Made by a program: the position numbers and the translations under genes. This document shows, one piece after another, positions 20,030 to 28,092 of a stretch of DNA of 56,527 nt. Position 1 is the first letter of the stretch, and each line of letters begins with the position of its first letter. The notes beneath the pieces are model-generated. The model was not told the origin of the DNA. It saw only the letters and a list, made by a program, of their open reading frames with translations, and did not search any database. The stretch comes from an uncultured Pseudomonadota bacterium (GTDB lineage: Bacteria; Pseudomonadota; Gammaproteobacteria; Methylococcales; Methylomonadaceae), in assembly GCA_903918375.1 (NCBI GenBank), contig CAIXED010000045.1, forward strand, positions 1-56,527, given 5' to 3'.

Positions 20030-20220
20030 AAGCGCAGGAAGAAAGAGGCAGTAGTGGGGCTTTCTTTTGGTAACTTTCATTTGGCCATGCAAAAGAAAGT
20101 AACTCGCCTGTCGGTGCGACCAATCGGCAGGATAGCCGATTGGCATTTACCCGTTAGGGCGAAAAACAGGGATGTTTTTCGTGAAACCGACATCTAAATA
20201 AGCCTCGCAACGCGAATCCT
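20030..20220. other. Structured non-coding stretch upstream of the DUF447 gene
   Basis: There is no plausible gene. Two perfect inverted repeats are seen: ctttctttt at 20060-20068 with its complement at 20091-20099, and ccaatcggc at 20120-20128 with 20135-20143. From memory, blocks of the form CTTTCTTTTGG...AAAAGAAAGTAACTCGCC recur between genes in many proteobacteria, so this is probably a dispersed element. The 60 bp just before the gene show no clear ribosome binding site. Confidence 0.5.
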
Positions 20221-20260
20221 TTTTAATCCACTTTTTAGTTTGGCCAATACACACCGCAAA

Positions 20261-20827
20261 ATGATCCAAGAAACCCTAATCACCACCATCAACAACCAAG
20301 GCCAACCCCATATCGCACCAATGGGCGTCCATGTTGAAGCTGATGATTACATTATCCTGCCATTCAAACCCTCAACCACCCTCGACAACCTGCTAAACAC
20401 CGAAACCGCCGTCATCAACTACTGCGACGATGTACGAATTTTTGCTGGTTGTTTAACCGGACGCCGCGACTGGCCATTAAGCCCCGCCGAAACCATCAAA
20501 GGCTATTTTTTAAGCGACAGCTTGGCGCACAGCGAATTGCGTTTACAGCGGGTTGAAGACGATGAGTTACGCCCCAAGCTGATTTGCCGCGTGGTGCATA
20601 GCGTCAATCATCGGCCATTTCAAGGCTTTAATCGCGCCCAATATTCAGTATTGGAAGCAGCGATTTTAATCAGCCGTCTGGAAATGTTGCCTTGGGAAAA
20701 AATTCAGTCTGAACTGGATTATTTACGGATTGGTTTTGAAAAAACTGCGGGTGACCGCGAACGCCAAGCCTGGGATTGGTTAATGGCGGTGATAGCACAG
20801 CATCAACAGGCTAAAGGCTTACTATGA
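20261..20827 (+). CDS. DUF447 family protein, linked to methanopterin/methanofuran metabolism
   Basis: The 188-residue protein has the DUF447 opening IQETLITTINNQGQPHIAPMGVH, a split-barrel flavin-reductase-like pattern, and later CRVVHSVNHRPFQGFNRAQY. DUF447 proteins are found in methanogens and in bacteria that use tetrahydromethanopterin. Their exact reaction is not established. ATG 20261 is preferred because family members begin at this point; an upstream TTG at 20240 would add seven residues without a ribosome binding site. Its stop overlaps the start of mfnB by four bases (ATGA), which points to a shared pathway. Confidence 0.82.
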   Translation: MIQETLITTINNQGQPHIAPMGVHVEADDYIILPFKPSTTLDNLLNTETAVINYCDDVRIFAGCLTGRRDWPLSPAETIKGYFLSDSLAHSELRLQRVEDDELRPKLICRVVHSVNHRPFQGFNRAQYSVLEAAILISRLEMLPWEKIQSELDYLRIGFEKTAGDRERQAWDWLMAVIAQHQQAKGLL

Positions 20828-21498
20828 GTGCGATGTTAGCCAGCGTGAATAGCTTACCCGAAGCCTTGTTAGTACAAGGTTTCGCGGCAGATATTATCGA
20901 TTTAAAACAGCCAGAGCAGGGCGCATTAGGCGCTTTGGAAAACAAAGTTGTCGCGCAGATTGTTCAGGCACTAGCCCCTGAAACTACTATTAGCGCCACT
21001 ATTGGCGATATGGCGATGGAACCGCAACCGGTGTTTGATGCGGTACAAGCGATGGCGGCAACCGGCGTCGATTTTGTCAAAATTGGCTTGTTTCCCGAAG
21101 GCGATACCTTAGCCACGATTCAGCACTTAGCGGCCATTGCTCAGCAAGGCACAGCTTTAATTGCGGTGTTGTTTGCTGATGCCAAGCCGGATTTTGAAAT
21201 CTTGGAGGCTTTAGCCACAGCCGGTTTTCGCGGTGCGATGCTGGATACCATGCACAAAGGCCAAGGTTCATTAACCGATGTTTTGTCGTTGACAGCTTTA
21301 ACCGATTTTGTCCAACGCTGTGCCAACTTGGGCTTGTTGAGTGGTTTGGCGGGGTCTTTGCGCGAGTCGGATGTGACGGTTTTGTTGCCGCTCAATGCCG
21401 ATTATCTGGGCTTTAGAGGCGCTTTGTGCCAACAACAATCCCGCACCGCCGAGTTGGACAGACAGCAAATCGCCCGCATTCGCTACTTAGTGAAATAA
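20824..21498 (+). CDS. mfnB: (5-formylfuran-3-yl)methyl phosphate synthase
   Basis: MfnB makes the furan precursor of methanofuran from two molecules of glyceraldehyde 3-phosphate. The sequence shows IIDLKQPEQGALGA with Lys28 and GVDFVKIGLF with Lys86, the positions of the two catalytic lysines in the archaeal enzyme, plus MLDTMHKGQGSLTD. Length 224 is normal. In bacteria this gene marks the tetrahydromethanopterin/methanofuran C1 oxidation route of methylotrophs. It overlaps the DUF447 gene and precedes the transporter by 2 bp. Confidence 0.95.
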   Translation: MSAMLASVNSLPEALLVQGFAADIIDLKQPEQGALGALENKVVAQIVQALAPETTISATIGDMAMEPQPVFDAVQAMAATGVDFVKIGLFPEGDTLATIQHLAAIAQQGTALIAVLFADAKPDFEILEALATAGFRGAMLDTMHKGQGSLTDVLSLTALTDFVQRCANLGLLSGLAGSLRESDVTVLLPLNADYLGFRGALCQQQSRTAELDRQQIARIRYLVK

Positions 21499-21500
21499 AC

Positions 21501-22421
21501 ATGCACAACGCCTTAATTCAAATGACTGCGCTGATGTTACTGGGCGCGAGTTGGCGGGTGTTTTCGCCGAATCAATTACAGGCCGACCATACCCGCTTGG
21601 TGTTAACCACCACTGTTTATTACTTTTTCCTGCCAGCGATGGTGTTGTCGGTGTTGTGGCAAGCCGAGTTAGGCAAACAATCCTTGCAATATAGCTTGCT
21701 AGGCTGTTCCAGTATTTTAGTGGGTATCGTTTTAAGTTGGCTGATCGCCAAACTGTTTCGCTTCAAAAATCCACAAACTGGCGCTTTGATTTTGGCTGCT
21801 GCTTATCCGAATGTCACTTATCTGGGCTTGCCGGTTTTAGAACAAACCTTCGGTAGTTGGGCACGGTCGGTGGTGATTCAAATTGATTTATTCGCCGCCG
21901 CGCCGATGGTGTTTAGCTTAGGCATTGCCATCGCCAGACACTACGGTAAAGATCACGCGGCTGACCAAGGCAAATCTTGGCTGGGTTTTTTCAATGCGCC
22001 ACCGTTTTGGGCGGCGTTGATTGCGGTTGTACTCAACAAAACCGGCGTTCCCGCGCCTAGTTGGTTATTGGGTTTATTAGGCAAAATGTCCTCAGCGGTG
22101 GCACCGTTGATGATTTTTTCTTTAGGTTTGGCGTTAAGTTGGCGCGGAGTGCCGTTGCGAAATTTGAGCTATATCGCCCCAGTTGCAATCATCAAATTAT
22201 TGCTACTGCCAATTTGGGCGATTTGGATGGTGAATTGGCTGGATTTGGCGCAAGACTATCGAGCAGCGGCAGTGATGGATATAGCCATGCCGAGCATGGT
22301 GTTGGGCATTGTGTTTTGTGATCGTTATCAACTGGATAGCGCTTTGTATGCCGCCACTGTCACCATAACCACCGCTTTAAGTCTGCTCAGTTTGCCGTTT
22401 TGGTATAGCCAATTATTATGA
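21501..22421 (+). CDS. AEC-family (auxin efflux carrier-like) transporter
   Basis: A ten-helix membrane protein of 306 residues with two five-helix halves. Family features include PNVTYLGLPVL, SAVAPLMIFSLGLALSW and DIAMPSMVLGIVFCDRY. AEC carriers move small organic acids or related anions. ATG 21501, two bases after the mfnB stop, is preferred over longer frames that would overlap mfnB in another phase. Its position inside the cofactor operon suggests a substrate tied to C1 metabolism, but the sequence does not identify one. It overlaps the cinA-like gene by four bases. Confidence 0.88.
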   Translation: MHNALIQMTALMLLGASWRVFSPNQLQADHTRLVLTTTVYYFFLPAMVLSVLWQAELGKQSLQYSLLGCSSILVGIVLSWLIAKLFRFKNPQTGALILAAAYPNVTYLGLPVLEQTFGSWARSVVIQIDLFAAAPMVFSLGIAIARHYGKDHAADQGKSWLGFFNAPPFWAALIAVVLNKTGVPAPSWLLGLLGKMSSAVAPLMIFSLGLALSWRGVPLRNLSYIAPVAIIKLLLLPIWAIWMVNWLDLAQDYRAAAVMDIAMPSMVLGIVFCDRYQLDSALYAATVTITTALSLLSLPFWYSQLL

Positions 22422-23602
22422 AACCCATCGCCGAAATTTTTTCTCAAGGTGAAGAAGTCGTCACCGGCCAAACCGTTGATAGCAACGCCGCTTGGTTATC
22501 GCAACAGCTAAACGGGCTGGGATTTGCGGTTAAACGCCACACTGCAGTCGGTGACAATTTAGCGGATTTGGTGGCCTTAATCGGTGAAATTGCCAACCGC
22601 GCCGATTGCTGTATTTGCACTGGTGGATTAGGGCCGACGATTGATGACTTAACAGCCGAAGCGGTCAGTGTTGCCAGCGGTCAAGCTTTGCAATTTGACC
22701 CAATCGCTTTAGCGGCGATTGAACAGTATTACGCTCGTCGGCAAAGAATCATGCCCCCCGCCAACCGCAAACAAGCAATGTTGCCGCAGGATGCAATTCG
22801 GATTGATAACCCAGTCGGCACCGCGCCGGGTTTTGCCTTGCAAATTCAAACTTGCTGGTTTGTGTTTTTACCTGGGGTTCCAGCGGAAATGAAAGCGATG
22901 TTCAGCCAGCAAATCGTCCAGCAATTACCACAACACTTTGAATTAAAAGCTGATTGCTTAGTGACTTTGCGTAGCGTTGGCATAGGCGAATCAGCAATTC
23001 AGCAACAATTACAAGACCTTAAATTACCCGAAGCCGTTCAACTGGGTTTTCGCGCCGCAGTTGATGAAGTACAAACTAAATTACTGTTTCCCGCTGATTT
23101 TCCTGAAACCGAAAAACAAGGCTGTGTTGCAGAAGTCCGGCAATTAATTGGCGATTATGTGTTTGCGATTGATGGTTTAGCGGGCGAGGAGGGCGATTTG
23201 CTGACCGTGATTGACCGCTTAATTCAGCAACGCCAATTCAGCCTTACCTTATTAGAAACCGCCAGTCAGGGCTTGATTGCTGCTCGTTGTTTGCGACGCG
23301 ATTGGTTAAAGTCAGTTTCGATCCAGTTACAAACGCTTGATGATACTTCTGTTGAGCAACTCGCCAGCCAATTACAACAAAGCCAACAAACCGATTTAGC
23401 CTTAGTGCAACTTTACACCGGCACTGCCAGCGACTACCGCGATAAGCAGCAAGCCATCGTGCTTTATAATGCCTTACAAACCCCAGACGGCATTTTCAGC
23501 AGCCAAAATACCATCGCTGGCAGCCAAACTTATAAACAAACCCAAGCCGCTATCATGGCCTTGGACTTACTCAGACGTTACCTACAAAACTCATGCCTTT
23601 AA
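22418..23602 (+). CDS. CinA-like protein with degenerate C-terminal deamidase domain
   Basis: The N-terminal 170 residues are a molybdopterin-binding/CinA domain (EIFSQGEEVVTGQTVDSNA, CTGGLGPTIDDLTAE, LPGVPAEMKAMF), which in other CinA proteins is linked to ADP-ribose or NMN hydrolysis. The C-terminal region should be the NMN deamidase. However, the catalytic motif, normally AESCTGG, reads LETASQG, and the rest is weakly conserved. Deamidase activity is therefore doubtful. Overlaps of 4 bp upstream and 10 bp downstream place it in the mfnB operon, so a role in cofactor salvage or repair is possible. An ordinary but diverged CinA is the alternative. Confidence 0.85.
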   Translation: MKPIAEIFSQGEEVVTGQTVDSNAAWLSQQLNGLGFAVKRHTAVGDNLADLVALIGEIANRADCCICTGGLGPTIDDLTAEAVSVASGQALQFDPIALAAIEQYYARRQRIMPPANRKQAMLPQDAIRIDNPVGTAPGFALQIQTCWFVFLPGVPAEMKAMFSQQIVQQLPQHFELKADCLVTLRSVGIGESAIQQQLQDLKLPEAVQLGFRAAVDEVQTKLLFPADFPETEKQGCVAEVRQLIGDYVFAIDGLAGEEGDLLTVIDRLIQQRQFSLTLLETASQGLIAARCLRRDWLKSVSIQLQTLDDTSVEQLASQLQQSQQTDLALVQLYTGTASDYRDKQQAIVLYNALQTPDGIFSSQNTIAGSQTYKQTQAAIMALDLLRRYLQNSCL

Positions 23603-25473
23603 TTCGCTTAAATAATGTATCGATTGCCTTCGGCACCCACGCTTTGCTCGACAACGCGGCTTTTCAACTCGATGCCGGTGAGCGGGTCGGTTTGCTAGGC
23701 CGAAATGGTGAAGGCAAATCCACCTTGATGAAAATTATCGCAGGCGATATTCCCGCCGATCATGGCGAAATCTGGCGACAACCGGAATTGCGCTTGGCTT
23801 GGTTAGAGCAGACGCCCAATCTGGATGTTGAAGATACTATTTATGAAGCGGTCGCTGGCGGCTTGGGCGAATTAGGCAAAACCATCAGCCTTTATCATCA
23901 GCTATTAACCCACATGGACGGCAGCGAGCAATCTTTGCAAGCCTTGGGCGATGTGCAACATAAGCTGGAAGCGGCTAACGGCTGGGCGTTTCAAACCCGC
24001 GTCGAAGCGATTTTAAGCAAATTGCAATTACCTGCCGAAGTCAAAGTTGGCAGTTTATCCGGTGGCTGGAAACGCCGCGTGGCGTTGGCGAGAGCCTTGG
24101 TGATTGAGCCGGAAGTGTTATTGCTCGACGAACCAACCAACCATCTGGATTTTGAAAGCATTGCTTGGTTGGAAGAACAAATTTTAGCCTTCCAAGGCGC
24201 GGTGTTGTTTGTCACTCACGATAGAGCGTTTTTGCAAAAACTAGCGACACGGATTATTGATTTAGATCGCGGTCAATTAGTCTCATGGCCGGGCAATTAT
24301 CAGGATTATTTAGTTCGTAAAGCTGCCGCATTAGAAGATGAAGCCAATCAAAATGCCGAGTTTGATAAAAAACTCGCCAAAGAAGAAGCTTGGATTCGCC
24401 AAGGGGTTAAAGCTCGTCGTACCCGTAATGAAGGCCGTGTCAGAGCCTTGAAAAAACTCCGCTCCGAACGCAGCGAACGCCGCAATACCCAAGGCACCGC
24501 GAAATTAGCCTTATCAAAAGGCGATTCATCCGGCAAAAAAGTGGTGGAAGCGGTCGATGTCAGCTTCCAATATCAAGACAAAGTGATACTGAAAGATTTT
24601 TCATTATTGGTTGAACGCGGCGACAAAATCGGCTTAATCGGCAATAACGGTGCCGGTAAGTCGACCTTGTTGAAATTGTTATTAGGCCAATTACAACCGA
24701 CTCAAGGCACGATTGAATTGGGTACTAATCTGCAAATTGCTTATTTTGACCAGTTGCGGGAACAGCTCGATCCTGAAATGTCGGTCGCTGACAGCGTGTT
24801 AGACGGTGGCGAATTTGTCGATACTGCCGAAGGCAAGCGCCATGTGATGTCGTATTTAGCCGACTTTTTATTCGCCCCAGCTCGCGCCCGTTCGCCGGTT
24901 AAAAGTTTATCGGGCGGTGAAAAAAATCGTTTGTTATTAGCGCGTTTATTTACCAAACCGGCTAATTTAATCGTCATGGACGAACCGACCAATGACTTGG
25001 ATTTGGAAACCCTAGAAATTCTCGAAGAAAAACTAGTCGATTACCAAGGCACTTTATTATTAGTCAGCCATGACCGTGAGTTTTTAGACAACGTGGTAAC
25101 CAGCGTTTTAGTGTTTGAAGGCGAAGCGCAGGTGAATGAATATATTGGCGGTTATGCGGATTGGTTTGCTTTAAAAGAGAAAACCCAAAAAGCGGCCGCC
25201 GCCAAAATAGCCGAAGAAACCGTTAAAAAAGAAAAACCCAAATCAGCACCTGTTAAAAAACTCAGTTTTAAAGAACAGCGCGAATTAGAGCAATTACCGC
25301 TGAAAATTGAGGAGTTAGAAAATCTACAGGCTGAATTGAACGCAAATATTAATAGTGCTGAGTTTTATAAGCAAAGTGCAGAGGCAGTGGCGGCTTGTTT
25401 GGAGCGGTTGAAAGCGACTGACGAGGAATTGAGTGCGGCTTATTTGAGATGGGATGAGTTGGAGGGGGTGTAG
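23593..25473 (+). CDS. uup: ABC-F ATPase Uup
   Basis: A soluble tandem ABC ATPase without membrane domains. Both cassettes are complete: Walker A GRNGEGKST with signature LSGGWKRR and Walker B LLLDEPTNHLD, then GNNGAGKST, LSGGEKNR and LIVMDEPTNDLD. A charged linker lies between them. The C-terminal 80 residues form the basic coiled coil that binds DNA in Uup (KLSFKEQRELEQLPLKIEEL). At 626 residues it matches Uup rather than EttA or YheS. Uup acts on ribosomes and in tolerance to replication intermediates. The start overlaps the cinA-like gene by 10 bp. Confidence 0.95.
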   Translation: MPLIRLNNVSIAFGTHALLDNAAFQLDAGERVGLLGRNGEGKSTLMKIIAGDIPADHGEIWRQPELRLAWLEQTPNLDVEDTIYEAVAGGLGELGKTISLYHQLLTHMDGSEQSLQALGDVQHKLEAANGWAFQTRVEAILSKLQLPAEVKVGSLSGGWKRRVALARALVIEPEVLLLDEPTNHLDFESIAWLEEQILAFQGAVLFVTHDRAFLQKLATRIIDLDRGQLVSWPGNYQDYLVRKAAALEDEANQNAEFDKKLAKEEAWIRQGVKARRTRNEGRVRALKKLRSERSERRNTQGTAKLALSKGDSSGKKVVEAVDVSFQYQDKVILKDFSLLVERGDKIGLIGNNGAGKSTLLKLLLGQLQPTQGTIELGTNLQIAYFDQLREQLDPEMSVADSVLDGGEFVDTAEGKRHVMSYLADFLFAPARARSPVKSLSGGEKNRLLLARLFTKPANLIVMDEPTNDLDLETLEILEEKLVDYQGTLLLVSHDREFLDNVVTSVLVFEGEAQVNEYIGGYADWFALKEKTQKAAAAKIAEETVKKEKPKSAPVKKLSFKEQRELEQLPLKIEELENLQAELNANINSAEFYKQSAEAVAACLERLKATDEELSAAYLRWDELEGV

Positions 25474-25674
25474 GAGGGGGCAATCGAATTTTTTCTGCGA
25501 ATACACTAACGGCAGCACTTAATTCTTAATAGTGAGCTTTATTCCGGTGCAGAAATCCATTACACTTGGCTAATGACTGCTTACGGTATATAAGTTATCC
25601 AACTCAAGTGCGTGGAAGTTTAAACTCAATTATAAAACCGTTTGACGCTAAAGCTTAAGTATTAGGATCAAAAC

Positions 25675-26376
25675 ATGAAAAAACTTGTTGTAGCACTAAT
25701 GGTGATCACAATTGCCGCAGTGGGATATTTTGGATTTTTGAAGTATAAACAAGAAAATGTCATCGAATCTCCAACTTCGTCTACCGAATCAAGTAATCTA
25801 GTTCAACAAGAGGCAACTACCACCGAACAAGGTATGCTTCTTAAGCAACTGGTCAACAATCAGATACAAAGCATCCCGAAATCAAAGGTTTGGGGAAAAT
25901 CGTCATTTGATGATGTGATATTCGAATTAAATTACCAATCGAAAGTTAGACCAACTGAATTAATTATTGGACAAGATCATCCTAACGGAACAAAGATTTT
26001 GGCTATATTTCCTAGATACGGTGTACATCTTCCATTGCAGTTTGCTGATGATTTTGAAGGCTTTAATGAGTTTGGTGACATAAATGAGGGTTATTACCTT
26101 CAAGTGGCTGAGCACGATTTCGACAACGATGGTGAGCCTGAAATTGTTGTAGCTGTTGGCGATGGTTTAGTTAATCTCAGTATTAATATCGTTAAGTATC
26201 ATGCCCCGCTGTCAACAGAGGATGCTGGACGCGATGAAAACTGGGAGTTAGTCGGAACATTTTCAGGCCAAGAGAATGCTGTTATGGATGGAAATACAAT
26301 CTCGCTACCTTATGGCTCGCAAGGTCTCTTTACCGAATACACTTGGGTCAAGAATAAGTTTATACAAACCAATTGA
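25675..26376 (+). CDS. Hypothetical membrane-anchored or secreted protein
   Basis: The 233-residue product begins with a signal-anchor (MKKLVVALMVITIAAVGYFGFLK). A Ser/Thr-rich linker (about residues 30-50) and a globular domain follow. DFDNDGEPEIVVAVGDG resembles an FG-GAP/calcium-binding repeat of the kind seen in integrin-like proteins, but only one copy is present. AGGA lies 9 bases before the ATG. It stands alone between uup and the brnTA remnant, at lower GC than its neighbours, which fits accessory DNA. No function assigned. Confidence 0.65.
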   Translation: MKKLVVALMVITIAAVGYFGFLKYKQENVIESPTSSTESSNLVQQEATTTEQGMLLKQLVNNQIQSIPKSKVWGKSSFDDVIFELNYQSKVRPTELIIGQDHPNGTKILAIFPRYGVHLPLQFADDFEGFNEFGDINEGYYLQVAEHDFDNDGEPEIVVAVGDGLVNLSINIVKYHAPLSTEDAGRDENWELVGTFSGQENAVMDGNTISLPYGSQGLFTEYTWVKNKFIQTN

Positions 26377-26490
26377 TTACCCCGATATACCGCGATACGA
26401 TGCGCCTCGCATGGCTCTGCACAACCTATATCTTTTTTTCATAGCTAATTGAAAGGTATTAATGAGCTTGAAATTAAGCGTCAATAGCAA

Positions 26491-26760
26491 GTAGGGCGTA
26501 ATAGCGACAGCGAATTACGCCGCCGAATGCCGTCTTTAGCCAATCCTTCAAAGCATCATTCATGCGAACTCGTAACCTTCGCTAAATATAGGATGCGGTA
26601 AACATCGTGCACCGCATCAATCGCGACAGGTGCGGTTCGTAAACTCACCGATCCCTACAGACTGACAAATAGAGCGATCAGGGAGTAATAGCAACAACTA
26701 AGCCGCGGAATGCGTCTTTAGCCAATCTTTCAAAGCGTCATTCATGCGAGTTTGCCAGCC
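26491..26760. repeat. GTAG-headed REP palindromes and duplicated antitoxin tail
   Basis: GTAG at 26491 begins a palindrome (ggcgtaat with attacgcc, 26495-26522). A second hairpin (gatgcggt at 26592-26599 with accgcatc at 26611-26618) lies 70 bp on. Bases about 26498-26578 closely resemble 26686-26760, the 3' end of the brnA pseudogene: both contain tctttagccaat and cattcatgcga. The arrangement implies a partial duplication of the antitoxin tail with repeats between the copies. The rest of 26377-26490 holds no recognisable feature. Confidence 0.65.
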
Positions 26761-26959
26761 TTTGCCGTTTGCTTTAAAGGCTTCGTGACATCAGCATCAA
26801 AACGCACCGTAGTCGATATTTTGGTCGCTGCTTTCTGTTTGCCGCGACCGCTGAGTTTATCTTTTAGTGATTCTGGCAATCCATCAAAGCGAATCGACTG
26901 TCATCTGTCCATTCTGGATTATCGTTGTCTATCAGTTCAGGATTGGCTGGCTTGTTCAT
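26698..26959 (-). pseudogene. brnA: brnA antitoxin gene disrupted by two frameshifts
   Basis: Reading the minus strand from ATG 26959 gives NKPANPELIDNDNPEWTDD, the typical BrnA beginning, then a stop. Shifting frame near 26890-26902 restores LPESLKDKLSGRGKQKA and ISTTVRFDADV. A second shift near 26786 restores FKANGKGWQTRMNDALKDWL, the conserved BrnA C-terminus, ending at 26698. Each break looks like the loss of one base. The three frames together give a full-length BrnA (ribbon-helix-helix antitoxin), so this is a recent pseudogene or a pair of sequencing errors. It overlaps the 3' end of brnT by 23 bp, the normal arrangement. Confidence 0.8.
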
Positions 26960-27212
26960 AGCGTTTTACCTCGTGTTTATTCGCTTTACGAAAGCTGATC
27001 ACCCGAATGCCGGTTTTGGTTTCGGTGAATACCAATGAGTGAACTCTGCTAAACAGCAAACCCAATGCGGAGATGCGCGTTTTGGGGTATGTCTTGCGGT
27101 AGTCAATCCAGATGATCGCTGTTTCAAAATCGAAATCAACCACACGCTCAAAGTTCAAGCCGCGTTCGGCAATGTTTTTGGCGTTTTTAATCGGGTCAAA
27201 TTCAATATTCAT
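26937..27212 (-). CDS. brnT: BrnT-type toxin (ribonuclease)
   Basis: A 91-residue BrnT family protein: MNIEFDPIKNAKNIAERGLN, FETAIIWIDYRKTYPKTR, and the C-terminal IRVISFRKANKHEVKRYE with the basic residues of the RelE-like active surface. BrnT is a bacteriostatic RNase that is neutralised and autoregulated by BrnA. The frame is uninterrupted, whereas the downstream brnA is frameshifted. Either the toxin is weak or not expressed, an antitoxin acts in trans, or the brnA lesions are sequencing errors. Confidence 0.88.
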   Translation of the reverse strand: MNIEFDPIKNAKNIAERGLNFERVVDFDFETAIIWIDYRKTYPKTRISALGLLFSRVHSLVFTETKTGIRVISFRKANKHEVKRYEQASQS

Positions 27213-27532
27213 TGCTTTATTGTAAGGATGGCATAGGGTTTTAACAATGTATTTTGTTACTACGTTTCACTTCGCATGGCTTGGTAAACGCTATATCTCT
27301 GTATTAATCGAGATTGTAAGGTGCTCAAGATAATTTTTCTTTAGCTGTATCAGGTATGATTCAGTGCCTGGCTAAGTTTAAATTTATAGAGCTAACGATA
27401 GTTACAATTACATTAGAGATTTACCTGGTGAACCACTGAAAATGTACTCTTTAATTCTGAATGTAAAGACAAAGAGTAACTGCATTCAGAATTGGTATTT
27501 ATTAATTTTAGTAAAAAATAATTTTATATATA
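27213..27532. other. AT-rich intergenic stretch with two interleaved inverted repeats
   Basis: No gene is seen. At 27445-27493 four arms alternate: A (tactcttt, 27445-27452), B (aattctgaatg, 27453-27463), A' (27471-27478) and B' (27483-27493). Both pairs are perfect (8 and 11 bp). As RNA they would form mutually exclusive hairpins or a strained pseudoknot, 39 bp before the next gene, which itself has no clear ribosome binding site. A regulatory leader is possible. Chance is a real alternative in AT-rich DNA. Confidence 0.45.
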
Positions 27533-28051
27533 ATGGATAATTTGGCAATTAAACAAACATTATTGGCTTTTACAGTTGATAAAGTTGAACAGTTTTTGCG
27601 AGAAAACCCAGAATTGATTTTTTATGCGTTCGCTTATGATTGCAATGCAGAATATGCTGAAGTGAATCTTTGTTTTAATACGCAACAAGATTTCGAAAAT
27701 AGCTTGATCGAATCTCAAGCTAAATATCCCTGCGATTACCTATTGGATAGTCAAATTACTGATTTTAAATATAATATCGGTAATTGGGCTTTTCAGTGTT
27801 TTGAGTCTATTCAACTTTTAACGGAAAACCAATTAACCGATTTATTCGATAGTTTGCCGGAAGATAATTATCAATCTTGGCATCGCGTTGTCGCAGAGTT
27901 GATGCAATTATTTGATGAATGTTTATTAGAATTTTTGAAGTCTGATAGCTTTAAAAAAATACCTAAAACGCAAGATTTTATTGCCTTTTCTATTGACCAT
28001 GATGAAGAGGTTGAGGTGGCAATTGCGAGATGGCAAGCCAAGTTAATTTAA
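27533..28051 (+). CDS. DUF4303-like hypothetical protein
   Basis: A 172-residue soluble acidic protein. The N-terminal pattern (helix, then FYAFAYDCNAEYAEVNLCFNT, later YNIGNWAFQCF) resembles DUF4303, a family often encoded near polymorphic toxins or as lone immunity-like proteins. The late segment DFIAFSIDHDEEVEVAIARW repeats the strand-helix motif. No signal peptide or membrane helix. No toxin gene is adjacent. Family assignment is by pattern only. Confidence 0.6.
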   Translation: MDNLAIKQTLLAFTVDKVEQFLRENPELIFYAFAYDCNAEYAEVNLCFNTQQDFENSLIESQAKYPCDYLLDSQITDFKYNIGNWAFQCFESIQLLTENQLTDLFDSLPEDNYQSWHRVVAELMQLFDECLLEFLKSDSFKKIPKTQDFIAFSIDHDEEVEVAIARWQAKLI

Positions 28052-28092
28052 TAAACCAACGCCAAAATAATTGTTATTGACCTAATAAACTT

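Noticed and set aside
26752-26961. Plus-strand frame of 69 residues over the brnA region.
   Set aside because: It is antisense to the recognisable brnA fragments and has no family resemblance or ribosome binding site.
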